Shown here piece after piece: positions 16,697 to 24,163 of a stretch of DNA of 30,105 nucleotides. Location of the stretch: assembly GCA_964544475.1 (NCBI GenBank), contig CAZJBS010000036.1:1-30105 (forward strand). Direction: 5' to 3'. A program made the position numbers and the translations under genes. Position 1 is the first letter of the stretch. Every line of letters begins with the position of its first letter. Source of the DNA: CAZJBS01 sp964544475 (GTDB lineage: Bacteria; CLD3; SB21). The notes under the pieces are model-generated. The model saw only the letters and a list, made by a program, of their open reading frames with translations. It did not search any database and had not been told where the DNA came from.

Positions 16697-17694
16697 TACG
16701 AATCGGCGAAATGCCCAACGATAAGCAGAACCAGTTTGGCGATGTTTTCGAGAACCATCGGATCCAGCCTGTCGGCCGTGTCACCCGGAGAATGGTATGG
16801 CGATGTGCCCTGGTACGCGTACACAAAAAAAGCGGGCACGCCGGCCGCATTGAAATGGTAATGGTCGGAATTCGGAGAATTGACTCGGGTGCTCATTTCA
16901 AATCCAAAGTGCTTTTTGTTGATGTCCGAAATCTGCTTCTCGTGGGCCGGCCAACGCTCGGACCCCTGAAGCATGAACCCCTGACTGCCGGATCCAACGA
17001 GGTCCAGATTGATCAACAAGTCAATGCGGTCCAATGGAATCCACGGATGCCGGACAAAAAATTCCGACCCCTTGAGCCCCACCTCTTCGCCCGAAAACGC
17101 CATGAAAACGACGGACCGCCTGAAGACGGCCGACGTGGAAGCCAGGGCGTCCGCCACACCGATCAGACCCGCCACCCCGCTGGCGTTGTCGTTGGCGCCA
17201 TGGAAAACGGTATCGCCCTCAGCCCCGATATGATCGAGATGCGCCGTCACAACGACGAATCGCTGCCTGAGGGAATCGTCAGCCCCGGGTACGTATCCGA
17301 TCACGTTCATGGTGGCCGATGAGTCCGTGTCCTGCACCGGCCCATGCACTCTGGAACGGAGTTCCTTGTTATCCACGGGAAAGTGCTGGAAGAAGGTGCT
17401 GTCCGCCAGCAAAGGGAAAAGACCGTTCCGCCTGAATCTCCCGGCCACCCACACGGCCGCCCGATTGTACCCGTCGGAACCGGCGGCGCGTCCTTGCATC
17501 GTATCGTCCGAGAGAATACGCACCGTCGTCAAAAGATCCGGCCCGGCGAGGCGCCCGGCCAGCGTCATCAAAAGGCTCGTCGTGTCGGACCATTCGACAG
17601 GCCGGTTCAATGGCACGGCCGTCTGGCCGGCCACACCGGCGCAACAAAAAAGGGCGGAACACATTCCGCCCAGCGTAATAAGTCGGATAAACAC
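16693..17694 (-). CDS. Exported M28-family zinc aminopeptidase
   Basis: Secreted or periplasmic di-zinc peptidase of 333 residues. It has a signal peptide (MFIRLITLGGMCSALFCCAGVAG) followed by the M28 fold. The metal ligands and catalytic residues are all visible: His152 in AHLDHIG, the bridging Asp169 in GANDNASG, catalytic Glu203 and ligand Glu204 in SGEEVG, Asp231 in NLDLVG and His301 in YHSPGDT. It should remove N-terminal amino acids from peptides; substrate preference cannot be judged. The start is a GTG six bases after the stop of the upstream barrel gene with no clear ribosome-binding site. The in-frame ATG at residue 11, preceded by GGGCGGA, would give a very short signal sequence. 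It is the last gene of the lipoprotein and barrel operon before the batD promoter. Confidence 0.92.
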   Translation of the reverse strand: MFIRLITLGGMCSALFCCAGVAGQTAVPLNRPVEWSDTTSLLMTLAGRLAGPDLLTTVRILSDDTMQGRAAGSDGYNRAAVWVAGRFRRNGLFPLLADSTFFQHFPVDNKELRSRVHGPVQDTDSSATMNVIGYVPGADDSLRQRFVVVTAHLDHIGAEGDTVFHGANDNASGVAGLIGVADALASTSAVFRRSVVFMAFSGEEVGLKGSEFFVRHPWIPLDRIDLLINLDLVGSGSQGFMLQGSERWPAHEKQISDINKKHFGFEMSTRVNSPNSDHYHFNAAGVPAFFVYAYQGTSPYHSPGDTADRLDPMVLENIAKLVLLIVGHFADSY

Positions 17695-17700
17695 GGCTAA

Positions 17701-19065
17701 TCAGAATCGATAACTCAGGCTGACCAGAAAACGGTTTGTCGTCATCTTGTCATGGGTCTCAAAATAGTTGCCGTTGATATCCTGTCCAAGGTAGGAATCC
17801 ACCGTCGACCGTTTCCACCATCCGTGTTGGTAGGCCATGTCGATTTTGACCTGTTTGTCCACCAGGAAACTGACGCCGGCCGACAGATAGTTGCGGTCCG
17901 AGTTGACTTCTTCAACGCTGGCCTTGTATGGCGAAGGATGGTGCATGTATCCCGCCATCAGTTTGGCTCCAATCGCCGGAACGACAAATTCCCCACCAAG
18001 ACGATAGATCGTCGTCGCGCGGTAGTCAGACAGAATTGAACGATTGATCTGGTTGTCGATATCCCGTCCCTCGTCGTCAATGATGCTGGATTCGAAACGC
18101 GTCTGCGTCCAATCCACAAATTCCACACTTCCGGAGCCTGTGAACCACCGGTATTTGTAGGCCGCGCCGATCTCGAATCGCCATGGCGACGTCAGGCGGT
18201 ACTTTCTGAACGCTTCTCCTCCAAGGTCAATATACGTACTGTCATCCAGCCGGATGGTCTCCGCGTCAATTGAATTCTCTTCGACTCTGACGTACGCCGG
18301 CGTGGAAACCGTCAAGCCAATCCGGAGGTTTTCAATGGGACGGAACAAGCTTCCGATTTTGAAGCTCACGCCGCTGTAGTCCGGATTGTATTCTATATTG
18401 GCTTCATCTTCCATCATTTCGATGCTCTCGCCATCGATAAAGAGCGGCGGATCGGCATCCTCCGACCGGTCATCGGCGTAGTACCGTATCGAATGGTTGT
18501 TCTTTCCGCTCAGGATGTTCAGAGTGGCTCCCAACGACATATTCTCGGTGAGATCGACGGCGCCTGCAAACGTCCATTGACCAAGGCCCCCAACGACCGT
18601 GGTTTCGTGATTCTGATAGAACCGACGTCCATTGCCCGGGTCGGGATACCCTTCAACCACGTTGAAATCGTCATACTGATTGACGCGGTTGTATCCGATG
18701 GCGAACACCAGACTGCCGCGAAAGGTGGGTACCGGAAACACCGCGCCCAGGGCATTGAACTGGTTGAAACCGTTCGTATTTTCTGTCGTCGTGCCTTGAT
18801 ACTCGATTTGATTGGTGACACGAAGTTGGGACATGGATCCATAGAACTCCATCTTTCGAATCTGCGCCAGACCGGCCGGATTCCAGTACGTGGCGGTAAA
18901 GTCCTCGGCGAGCGCCGAATACGCGCCGCCGAGCGCCATCGCGCGGGCCCCAGGACCAAATTCACCGTAAAAAGGAAACACGGCATCCACGTCGGATTGT
19001 CCATTCACGTGACCAATCATCATCAAACCAAGAAACCAAGTCATCCATTTGCTGTGTGAGATCAT
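17701..19065 (-). CDS. FadL/PorV-like outer-membrane beta-barrel protein
   Basis: A 454-residue exported protein (signal peptide ending near VNGQ) whose mature start has the hallmark GARAMALGGAYSALAEDFTATYWNPAGLA. The NPA turn and 'GAR-MALGGA' opening are common to FadL/OmpP1-type barrels and to the PorV group of T9SS partners. The rest is alternating beta-strand sequence, ending in LVSLSYRF with a terminal Phe as expected for barrel insertion. FadL-type barrels let hydrophobic compounds cross the outer membrane, while PorV shuttles T9SS cargo; sequence alone does not decide between them. AGGA lies seven bases before the ATG. The gene follows the CxxCH lipoprotein by only nine bases, which suggests that the two lipoproteins and this barrel act together at the outer membrane. 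Confidence 0.85.
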   Translation of the reverse strand: MISHSKWMTWFLGLMMIGHVNGQSDVDAVFPFYGEFGPGARAMALGGAYSALAEDFTATYWNPAGLAQIRKMEFYGSMSQLRVTNQIEYQGTTTENTNGFNQFNALGAVFPVPTFRGSLVFAIGYNRVNQYDDFNVVEGYPDPGNGRRFYQNHETTVVGGLGQWTFAGAVDLTENMSLGATLNILSGKNNHSIRYYADDRSEDADPPLFIDGESIEMMEDEANIEYNPDYSGVSFKIGSLFRPIENLRIGLTVSTPAYVRVEENSIDAETIRLDDSTYIDLGGEAFRKYRLTSPWRFEIGAAYKYRWFTGSGSVEFVDWTQTRFESSIIDDEGRDIDNQINRSILSDYRATTIYRLGGEFVVPAIGAKLMAGYMHHPSPYKASVEEVNSDRNYLSAGVSFLVDKQVKIDMAYQHGWWKRSTVDSYLGQDINGNYFETHDKMTTNRFLVSLSYRF

Positions 19066-19074
19066 GGTGAAGTC

Positions 19075-19668
19075 CTACTTCTTGTTTGTTTTTCTTCCTG
19101 AGGTTTCCCGCTGCGTGCCGTCGGACCGCGGTCCACGTTGAGTACGGTCCTGAGTTGACCGTTCATTCTTGCCGCCGGAGTCTTGTTCAGTCGTCGACCC
19201 TGTCGTATTGGAAGTCGACGTGGTCGATGTACCGCTTCCTTCGCTGTTGACCGTCGATCCGGAAGTCACCGAATTGGAAGTATGATCCCGCTCAGACGTT
19301 GTCCGACGGCCTCCATAATTGCGCCGTTCGAATGACCCGTTGTCGTTTTCTGTTTCGCCGGATGACGAGTTGGCGGCGTCATGCGCCGGCACCGTGATCC
19401 ACCACGGCTCCGAATTCTCATAATACTCAAGCCATATCGCATACCGGCCGTGAGCCCGTGTGAAAGAATGGTACGTATAGTCCAAATTCGTGAATGACTC
19501 CTCGTGGCAGGTCGCGCATTCGCTCACGACGGTCACACCCGCTTCGTTTGTCTCTTCCACCGCGTCGTCCACCGCGGGAATGACCACCTGTTCATGACGC
19601 AGAACGGTGTAACAACCGGCAAGGAACAGAAATCCGGCGGCCGTCGTGATGGATAGCAGGCCTTTCAT
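19075..19668 (-). CDS. Lipoprotein with GCYTVL start and CxxCH motif
   Basis: A 197-residue lipoprotein not assigned to a named family. The signal peptide ends in LFLAGC with lipidated Cys19, followed by YTVL, exactly as in the upstream neighbour. A CATCH motif (Cys51, Cys54, His55) could bind one c-type heme covalently or, alternatively, a metal. After it comes an aromatic patch (LDYTYHSF...YAIWLEYYENSEPWWI). From about residue 106 to the end the sequence is low-complexity Ser/Thr/Arg/Gly/Asn. A single CxxCH with no clear distal methionine is weak evidence for a true cytochrome. The ATG overlaps the stop of the neighbour as ATGA, and the FadL-like barrel follows after nine bases. The call of lipoprotein is strong; heme binding is a hypothesis. 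Confidence 0.78.
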   Translation of the reverse strand: MKGLLSITTAAGFLFLAGCYTVLRHEQVVIPAVDDAVEETNEAGVTVVSECATCHEESFTNLDYTYHSFTRAHGRYAIWLEYYENSEPWWITVPAHDAANSSSGETENDNGSFERRNYGGRRTTSERDHTSNSVTSGSTVNSEGSGTSTTSTSNTTGSTTEQDSGGKNERSTQDRTQRGPRSDGTQRETSGRKTNKK

Positions 19669-20645
19669 CGACCGGTCCTTCGGCTGCCCTGGCCCGACCG
19701 TACGCCGGATGAGTGTTCAACAGCTCCGGACGACCCGGAACGATGACCAACGTTGAATCGGCCAAAAGAGGAGGCCGATCGTTGGAACGAATTTCCCTGA
19801 CCGGATGGCCCAAATCCCGTGTAACCCGAGTCATAGCTGAAACGCGTGGAACGGCGTCTTGAAGATCCTTCATCACTGTTCTTTCTGGTTCCTCTTTCAG
19901 AGCCACCGTCACGACGGGTCTCCCGGCCCGAACCCCGCGTGTCCCGCGATCCACGGCCTTGTCCGCTTCCGTCATTCTTGATTCTCGTTTGTCTTTGACC
20001 GTCGCGTACCGCTTTTTTCGTGCCGGTCTTGCGCGACGAATTTTTATTGAGGGCTTTGCCGGACGAGCGCGATCCGTCCGACGTCTCGCGGACACTCGTT
20101 GCCGTGCCGGAGTACGATCCCCCCGTCAAGGCTCCGCCCGAACCGGTCATCGTGGTGCGCCGGCCGGTGTACGTCCGTCGGATGTTGTAATCGTCGTCGA
20201 ACCACTTGCCGTGGTGACCGTAACCATGGCCGTAATATCCGTAGTAGTGCCTTGGATAATAACACCAGCCAGCGTAATAATAATCATTCCACCACGGACT
20301 GTAATACACGCCCACGTACGGCCACCCATAATATCCGGCATAGTAGTAGGGCCAGAAACCGTATCCCAGACCGACCGTCCACCGATACGGGTAATACCCG
20401 TAATTGTCATACCATGGTCCGTCATAGTATCGGTTGATGATGATGGTTTGATTGTCGGAGTCCGCCGCATCCGTACCCAGCGTGTCAATTTCGGCAACGT
20501 CTTCCGTCATTTCCACCGTCTCCGAGGTGTCATCAAACTCGGAATAATAGCCGGATTTCTGAAGCACCGTGTAACACCCGGGCAAGACCATGGAGCCTGC
20601 GATAACGAAGACCAACCAGGTGATTTTGGATTCAAGTGTTTTCAT
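19665..20645 (-). CDS. Tyrosine-rich lipoprotein with GCYTVL start
   Basis: A 326-residue lipoprotein of unknown function. The signal peptide ends in VLPGC (Cys24) and continues YTVL, shared with the overlapping downstream gene, so the two look like diverged duplicates. An acidic linker (about 33-65) leads to a remarkable aromatic domain at 73-150. By my count that domain has 26 tyrosines and 8 tryptophans in 78 residues, with many YYG, YGY and WW units and a histidine cluster (GHGYGHHG). The remaining half is Ser/Gly/Arg/Thr-rich and probably disordered. No CxxCH is present, unlike its partner. AGGTGG precedes the ATG, and the 161 bases upstream contain no gene, so this is the first gene of its operon. 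Possible roles (adhesion, metal or electron contact at the surface) are guesses only. Confidence 0.78.
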   Translation of the reverse strand: MKTLESKITWLVFVIAGSMVLPGCYTVLQKSGYYSEFDDTSETVEMTEDVAEIDTLGTDAADSDNQTIIINRYYDGPWYDNYGYYPYRWTVGLGYGFWPYYYAGYYGWPYVGVYYSPWWNDYYYAGWCYYPRHYYGYYGHGYGHHGKWFDDDYNIRRTYTGRRTTMTGSGGALTGGSYSGTATSVRETSDGSRSSGKALNKNSSRKTGTKKAVRDGQRQTRIKNDGSGQGRGSRDTRGSGRETRRDGGSERGTRKNSDEGSSRRRSTRFSYDSGYTGFGPSGQGNSFQRSASSFGRFNVGHRSGSSGAVEHSSGVRSGQGSRRTGR

Positions 20646-20806
20646 AGGCCACCTTCTCTTTCTTGGCCGACTTAACTACAAAATTCGAGCCACAAACGTC
20701 AACGGATAGAACGAAAGATCGAATCTCTTATTTCTTAAAGCATTAGTCTCCAAATTCTGAAACCCGAGGTCTGTGATTAGACGCGACACTGTGACAACCG
20801 GTTACA
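20646..20806. other. Intergenic region between two surface operons
   Basis: AT-richer 161-base spacer between the small barrel gene and the tyrosine-rich lipoprotein gene. It should hold the end of one transcript and the promoter of the next. I see a TTGACG -35-like hexamer on the minus strand but no good -10 at the right distance, and no T-tailed hairpin. An 8-base palindrome AACCGGTT lies at 20796-20803. Confidence 0.4.
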
Positions 20807-21619
20807 TCAGAATGAAGTCACAAAGGATAACCTCACTTCACGGGCAAACTTCCCAAATTCCTTGGAATTGTTGAGCGCGTCTCTCATCAGGACTTCGAAT
20901 AGAAAGCTATTGTTGAAATTGAACTTAGCTCCAATATTAAGGTACCCTCGTCCATGTCCGATCAGGTCCTTATTGTCATTCAAAGCGAGATCATACTCGG
21001 CCACGGCAGACAATTCGTTGTTGATGCTTTTGTCGATACCGACGAAAACCGTCGGCTGATTGTCTTTGTCCTTTCTTTCGTGCGTGGCCCAACTGATGCC
21101 GCCATGAAAACCGGTCGTTCCGAGGAACTTGTAGTTCTTGCTGGCAACGGCAAAGAGGCCTCTCGATTTGTGGGTGTAACGATTGACCCTTTCAGCGCCT
21201 GAGTCTCCCGGCACGGATTTCACCCATGGACCATACCCTTGTGAATTGAATCCAACGGTCACCGCCGGTCCCATTTCGGTTTCGTCGATCATGCGGTAAC
21301 GTACATCGACGCCGGGCAGCGGGTTGAACTTGACTTCGCCAGATCCCACGATGCGTTCACCGCCATAGGCAATACCGATCATAAACCGGTTGGTAATTCC
21401 CACGTTGATGTTGGCCAGCAGCCCTCCATTATCAAAGAGCCGAAGTCCGGCCTCGTACTGGCCCTTCTGCAATACGCCGGCTATCGGCACATCGATCAAC
21501 TGGCGCTGCTCCACCACCGGCGGTTGCAGATCTTCCGAAGCACCTTTGGAATCGAGTTCCTGGGCACACAAAACGCCCAAAAGACCGGAAAAAATTACAT
21601 AAACTATGGCGGTTTTCAC
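20807..21619 (-). CDS. Small outer-membrane beta-barrel protein
   Basis: A 270-residue exported protein of no recognised family. The start is placed at a GTG (21619) because GGAGG lies eight bases upstream and the signal peptide MKTAIVYVIFSGLLGVLCAQ begins there; the frame remains open for 19 codons further upstream. The mature part has amphipathic strands typical of a barrel: GVLQKGQYEAGLRLFDNGGLLANINVG split as alternating segments, ISWATHERK, AVAEYDLALN and GRGYLNIGAKFNFNNSFLFEV. It ends EVRLSFVTSF with the terminal Phe that marks outer-membrane barrels. The mention of a repeated 'NINVGITNRFMIGIAYGGE' strand pair resembles DUF-type barrels used as pores. It closes the five-gene run that starts with the radical SAM gene, 66 bases after the TPR gene. 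Ligand and role are unknown. Confidence 0.68.
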   Translation of the reverse strand: MKTAIVYVIFSGLLGVLCAQELDSKGASEDLQPPVVEQRQLIDVPIAGVLQKGQYEAGLRLFDNGGLLANINVGITNRFMIGIAYGGERIVGSGEVKFNPLPGVDVRYRMIDETEMGPAVTVGFNSQGYGPWVKSVPGDSGAERVNRYTHKSRGLFAVASKNYKFLGTTGFHGGISWATHERKDKDNQPTVFVGIDKSINNELSAVAEYDLALNDNKDLIGHGRGYLNIGAKFNFNNSFLFEVLMRDALNNSKEFGKFAREVRLSFVTSF

Positions 21620-21685
21620 GAGCTTAACCTCCGGGTTGATTATTTTTATCCCGTCAACGACTCGGTTGTAAATCAATGGATATCA

Positions 21686-22924
21686 TTATTTGCAGGGACT
21701 CGCATACTCCCGATCCGGCATCCAATTGAAGCAGGGATCGTTTTTGAGTTTTCCAAGACTGCCCATGAAACAATCCGATTTGGTCGGGCCGTTTTGTCGG
21801 CAGGTGCCGGCCATGATCTTTGCATTTTTGTCGACATCCGGGTATTGCGAAGCGATATCATAGTATTTCGCAGCCACCAGATACGCTTCCTTGGCGACGA
21901 CGGTCAATTGGTTGCCGGAACAATTCTTGATGCCGTCGCGGATGGCTTCGCCGATCAGGTAATACGGCATTCCGAACTTCTTCAGATCCTTCGCTTTGAG
22001 ACACAACGACCAGGCGGCGTTGAGGCGGCCGCCATCGAGGTACAGTCTGGCCAGGCGGCACATGAGATCTGGATCCTGACTGTCCAATTCGTACGCTTTT
22101 TCCAGGGATGCCACCGCGTCCTTGTGCTGCTGTTTCGCGTCAAACGCCTCACCCAGTTTCATCCATGTCGCCTTGCTCGAGGAGTCCTTGGCCAGTATGT
22201 CGTGCGCCGTCTTGATGACCCCGTCGAAATCGCCGCGCTTCAATTGGTCGTCCAGTTTTTCTCCAATGTAAAACTCCCGGGAAGCCTTTGGGAAAAGCTC
22301 GCTGTACTTGTCGCAGGATTTCAGCCAGGCATCCTTGCCGTTGTATTTGATGTAGAAATTCTTGAAAGAATCCAACACGTATTTCCATGTTTCTTCGTCG
22401 TTGGGATTCTTTTCCAGGTATTCGCTGTACGTCTTGAGCGCATCCTTGTATTTGGCGGCTTCGACCCACATGCCGGCGATTCTCTTGATCTCCTCGACCG
22501 AACCCGAGAGTTCGAAATAGCGCCGATAGTAGGCCGCCGCAGAATCGTAGCTCTTCAGTTTCGTATGAAACATTTCCCCGATCTTATATATGAACTGCGG
22601 CTCACCGAAGTCATCGTAACCCAGCTTGAAAACGGCAACCGCCGAATCCACCATCTGCAGTTGAACGTATGAATCCGCCAGTTTGTCATAGACGCTTGAA
22701 AAACTACGCTTCTCTTTGGTGGGTCTCAAGGCCTTGTCGCAACTCATCGCCGTCCAGAAATAAGGAACCGCGTTGGCAAACTCACCGTTCTTATAGTATT
22801 CGCTCGCCGTACTCCACGTTTTCAGACACTCAAATTCCGGACCTTGCTGGGCATTCTGACTCATGGCGGTCGAGCAAAACAAAACCACGGCCAGAATCGT
22901 ACCGGTTGCAATCGCAGTTTTCAT
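21686..22924 (-). CDS. Exported tetratricopeptide-repeat protein
   Basis: A 412-residue periplasmic protein with a signal peptide (MKTAIATGTILAVVLFCSTAMSQ) and tandem TPR helices across most of its length. Examples are TASEYYKNGEFANAVPYF, DSYVQLQMVDSAVAVFKLGY, YKDALKTYSEYLEKNPND, MKLGEAFDAKQQHKDAVASL and MCRLARLYLDGGRLNAAWS. TPR arrays bind other proteins and often hold envelope assemblies together. Six cysteines in the mature chain (for example near CLK, SCDK, NCSG, TCRQ, DCFM, PCFN) may form disulfides. GGAAGG precedes the ATG. It is 14 bases after the FadL-like gene and followed by a barrel gene, so an outer-membrane scaffold role is a reasonable inference. A long open frame on the opposite strand over this gene is a codon-bias shadow. 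Confidence 0.82.
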   Translation of the reverse strand: MKTAIATGTILAVVLFCSTAMSQNAQQGPEFECLKTWSTASEYYKNGEFANAVPYFWTAMSCDKALRPTKEKRSFSSVYDKLADSYVQLQMVDSAVAVFKLGYDDFGEPQFIYKIGEMFHTKLKSYDSAAAYYRRYFELSGSVEEIKRIAGMWVEAAKYKDALKTYSEYLEKNPNDEETWKYVLDSFKNFYIKYNGKDAWLKSCDKYSELFPKASREFYIGEKLDDQLKRGDFDGVIKTAHDILAKDSSSKATWMKLGEAFDAKQQHKDAVASLEKAYELDSQDPDLMCRLARLYLDGGRLNAAWSLCLKAKDLKKFGMPYYLIGEAIRDGIKNCSGNQLTVVAKEAYLVAAKYYDIASQYPDVDKNAKIMAGTCRQNGPTKSDCFMGSLGKLKNDPCFNWMPDREYASPCK

Positions 22925-22938
22925 AAGGCCTTCCTATG

Positions 22939-24159
22939 CTACTTGTTCTCTTGAGAACGTTTCTTTCTATTTTGAAACCAGTGTTCGCCCCCGGACACGG
23001 AGACGCAGAATCTAAACACAGTCTCACGGACGTAATTGGATGATACCCGACCTCGTTGACCCAGTTCCAGACTTAGGTCTATCATGTTTCGGCCTTTGAA
23101 GAAAGGTATGCCGACCCCGGCCGTCACAAAATATTCACTGGCAAATTTTCCGCTGATGGTGCGGGCATACAAATTCTGTGCGAAAAGACCACCGCGATAG
23201 TACAACGTTTCGAGAAAATGACTGGACAGGTCGGCCTTGGGTGATCGTTCGACCCCGACGCCAATCCGGACGGTATTCCGGTATCCCGGATCGGCGCCTG
23301 CAAATCGCACGTCATCCCACAAGGTATAAACAACATCGGAGGATATCGTGTATCGGGCGTTGACGGCATAAGACGCACCCAATCCGATCTCAACCGGAAA
23401 ATCAGACTTGCGATTGGCCGACAACACCGTGTCCTCATTGGCTCGCGTTTGCGTGAGTTCATTGTTCAATGGTCCTGACAAAGCGACAAACGTGCCCAAT
23501 CGGTACGGCTCTTTGGAATACAGGGCACCGAGTACCCATCGAAACCCGCTGAGATTGTTCGTGAAACGGTTGTCCGTATTCGATATGTCCGGCGAATTCC
23601 AATTGACCTGCCAGCTTTGGTTCGTGCTGCCGAGGGCGTACTGGAAAGAAATTCCTCCGGCCCAATTGGGATGTGGCCGGCCGGCAACGGTGAAGCCCAG
23701 CAACTCAGTCCCGCCGGAGCCTTCCAGTTTTTCCGTCCGCGTTTGACCCAGGTCATCCGTGGAATTGAAACTGTAATTGTAACCGATACGGGTATAGCGG
23801 GCGAGCGTGACCGCCATGGCGAGTCTTTTGCCAAATGGAATCGCGAAAGCCAGATGGCCAAAATTGGCCACGTTGGAGCTGGCCGTTGCATTACGGTCCC
23901 TGACCTGAAGTTGTTCATAAAACGCCGACGCATCCGCCCGGACCATGGTGATCCCCATTAGTGCGGCCGGATTGAACACATTGACCGTATAGAGGCTCGG
24001 GACGGCAATCCCGGTTCTTCCCATTCCGCCGGAACGCACATTGGGCGAATACTCCACGAGCCCGTAACCGTACGATGAATACGATGAACCGCCGGCCCAT
24101 GCCTGACCGTGGCCAAATCCGCAAATCAGCAAAAAAATGAAAAACGTCGTCCGTGTCAT
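22939..24159 (-). CDS. FadL/PorV-like outer-membrane barrel protein
   Basis: A 406-residue exported protein. The signal peptide (MTRTTFFIFLLICGFGHGQAWA) is followed by a Tyr/Ser/Gly patch and RSGGMGRTGIAVPSLYTVNVFNPAALMG. This is the small-residue hatch and NPA turn seen at the start of FadL/OmpP1-like barrels. Strands such as GHLAFAIPFGKRLAMAVTLARYTRIGYNYSF and WAGGISFQYALGS follow, and a barrel of roughly 12-14 strands is plausible. The last strand (RETVFRFCVSVSG) is followed by a short basic tail rather than ending in Phe, which is unusual for a barrel. The start lies four bases after the stop of the DNRLRE-like lipoprotein gene, so they are co-transcribed. It may be a hydrophobic-compound channel or a surface-protein partner; no substrate can be assigned. 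Confidence 0.78.
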   Translation of the reverse strand: MTRTTFFIFLLICGFGHGQAWAGGSSYSSYGYGLVEYSPNVRSGGMGRTGIAVPSLYTVNVFNPAALMGITMVRADASAFYEQLQVRDRNATASSNVANFGHLAFAIPFGKRLAMAVTLARYTRIGYNYSFNSTDDLGQTRTEKLEGSGGTELLGFTVAGRPHPNWAGGISFQYALGSTNQSWQVNWNSPDISNTDNRFTNNLSGFRWVLGALYSKEPYRLGTFVALSGPLNNELTQTRANEDTVLSANRKSDFPVEIGLGASYAVNARYTISSDVVYTLWDDVRFAGADPGYRNTVRIGVGVERSPKADLSSHFLETLYYRGGLFAQNLYARTISGKFASEYFVTAGVGIPFFKGRNMIDLSLELGQRGRVSSNYVRETVFRFCVSVSGGEHWFQNRKKRSQENK

Positions 24160-24163
24160 ATTC

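Noticed and set aside
20195..20430. Repeated TAY/GGN codon stretches resembling a short tandem repeat
   Set aside because: They are codons of the tyrosine/glycine-rich protein domain, without constant repeat length or spacers, so this is not a CRISPR array or DNA repeat.
20796..20803. AACCGGTT palindrome downstream of the small barrel gene
   Set aside because: Only eight bases with no symmetric extension. Expected by chance in a window of this size.
21524..22672. Long open frame (about 380 codons) on the plus strand opposite the TPR gene
   Set aside because: It lacks a ribosome-binding site or recognisable domain and spans two well-supported minus-strand genes. It is a codon-bias shadow.
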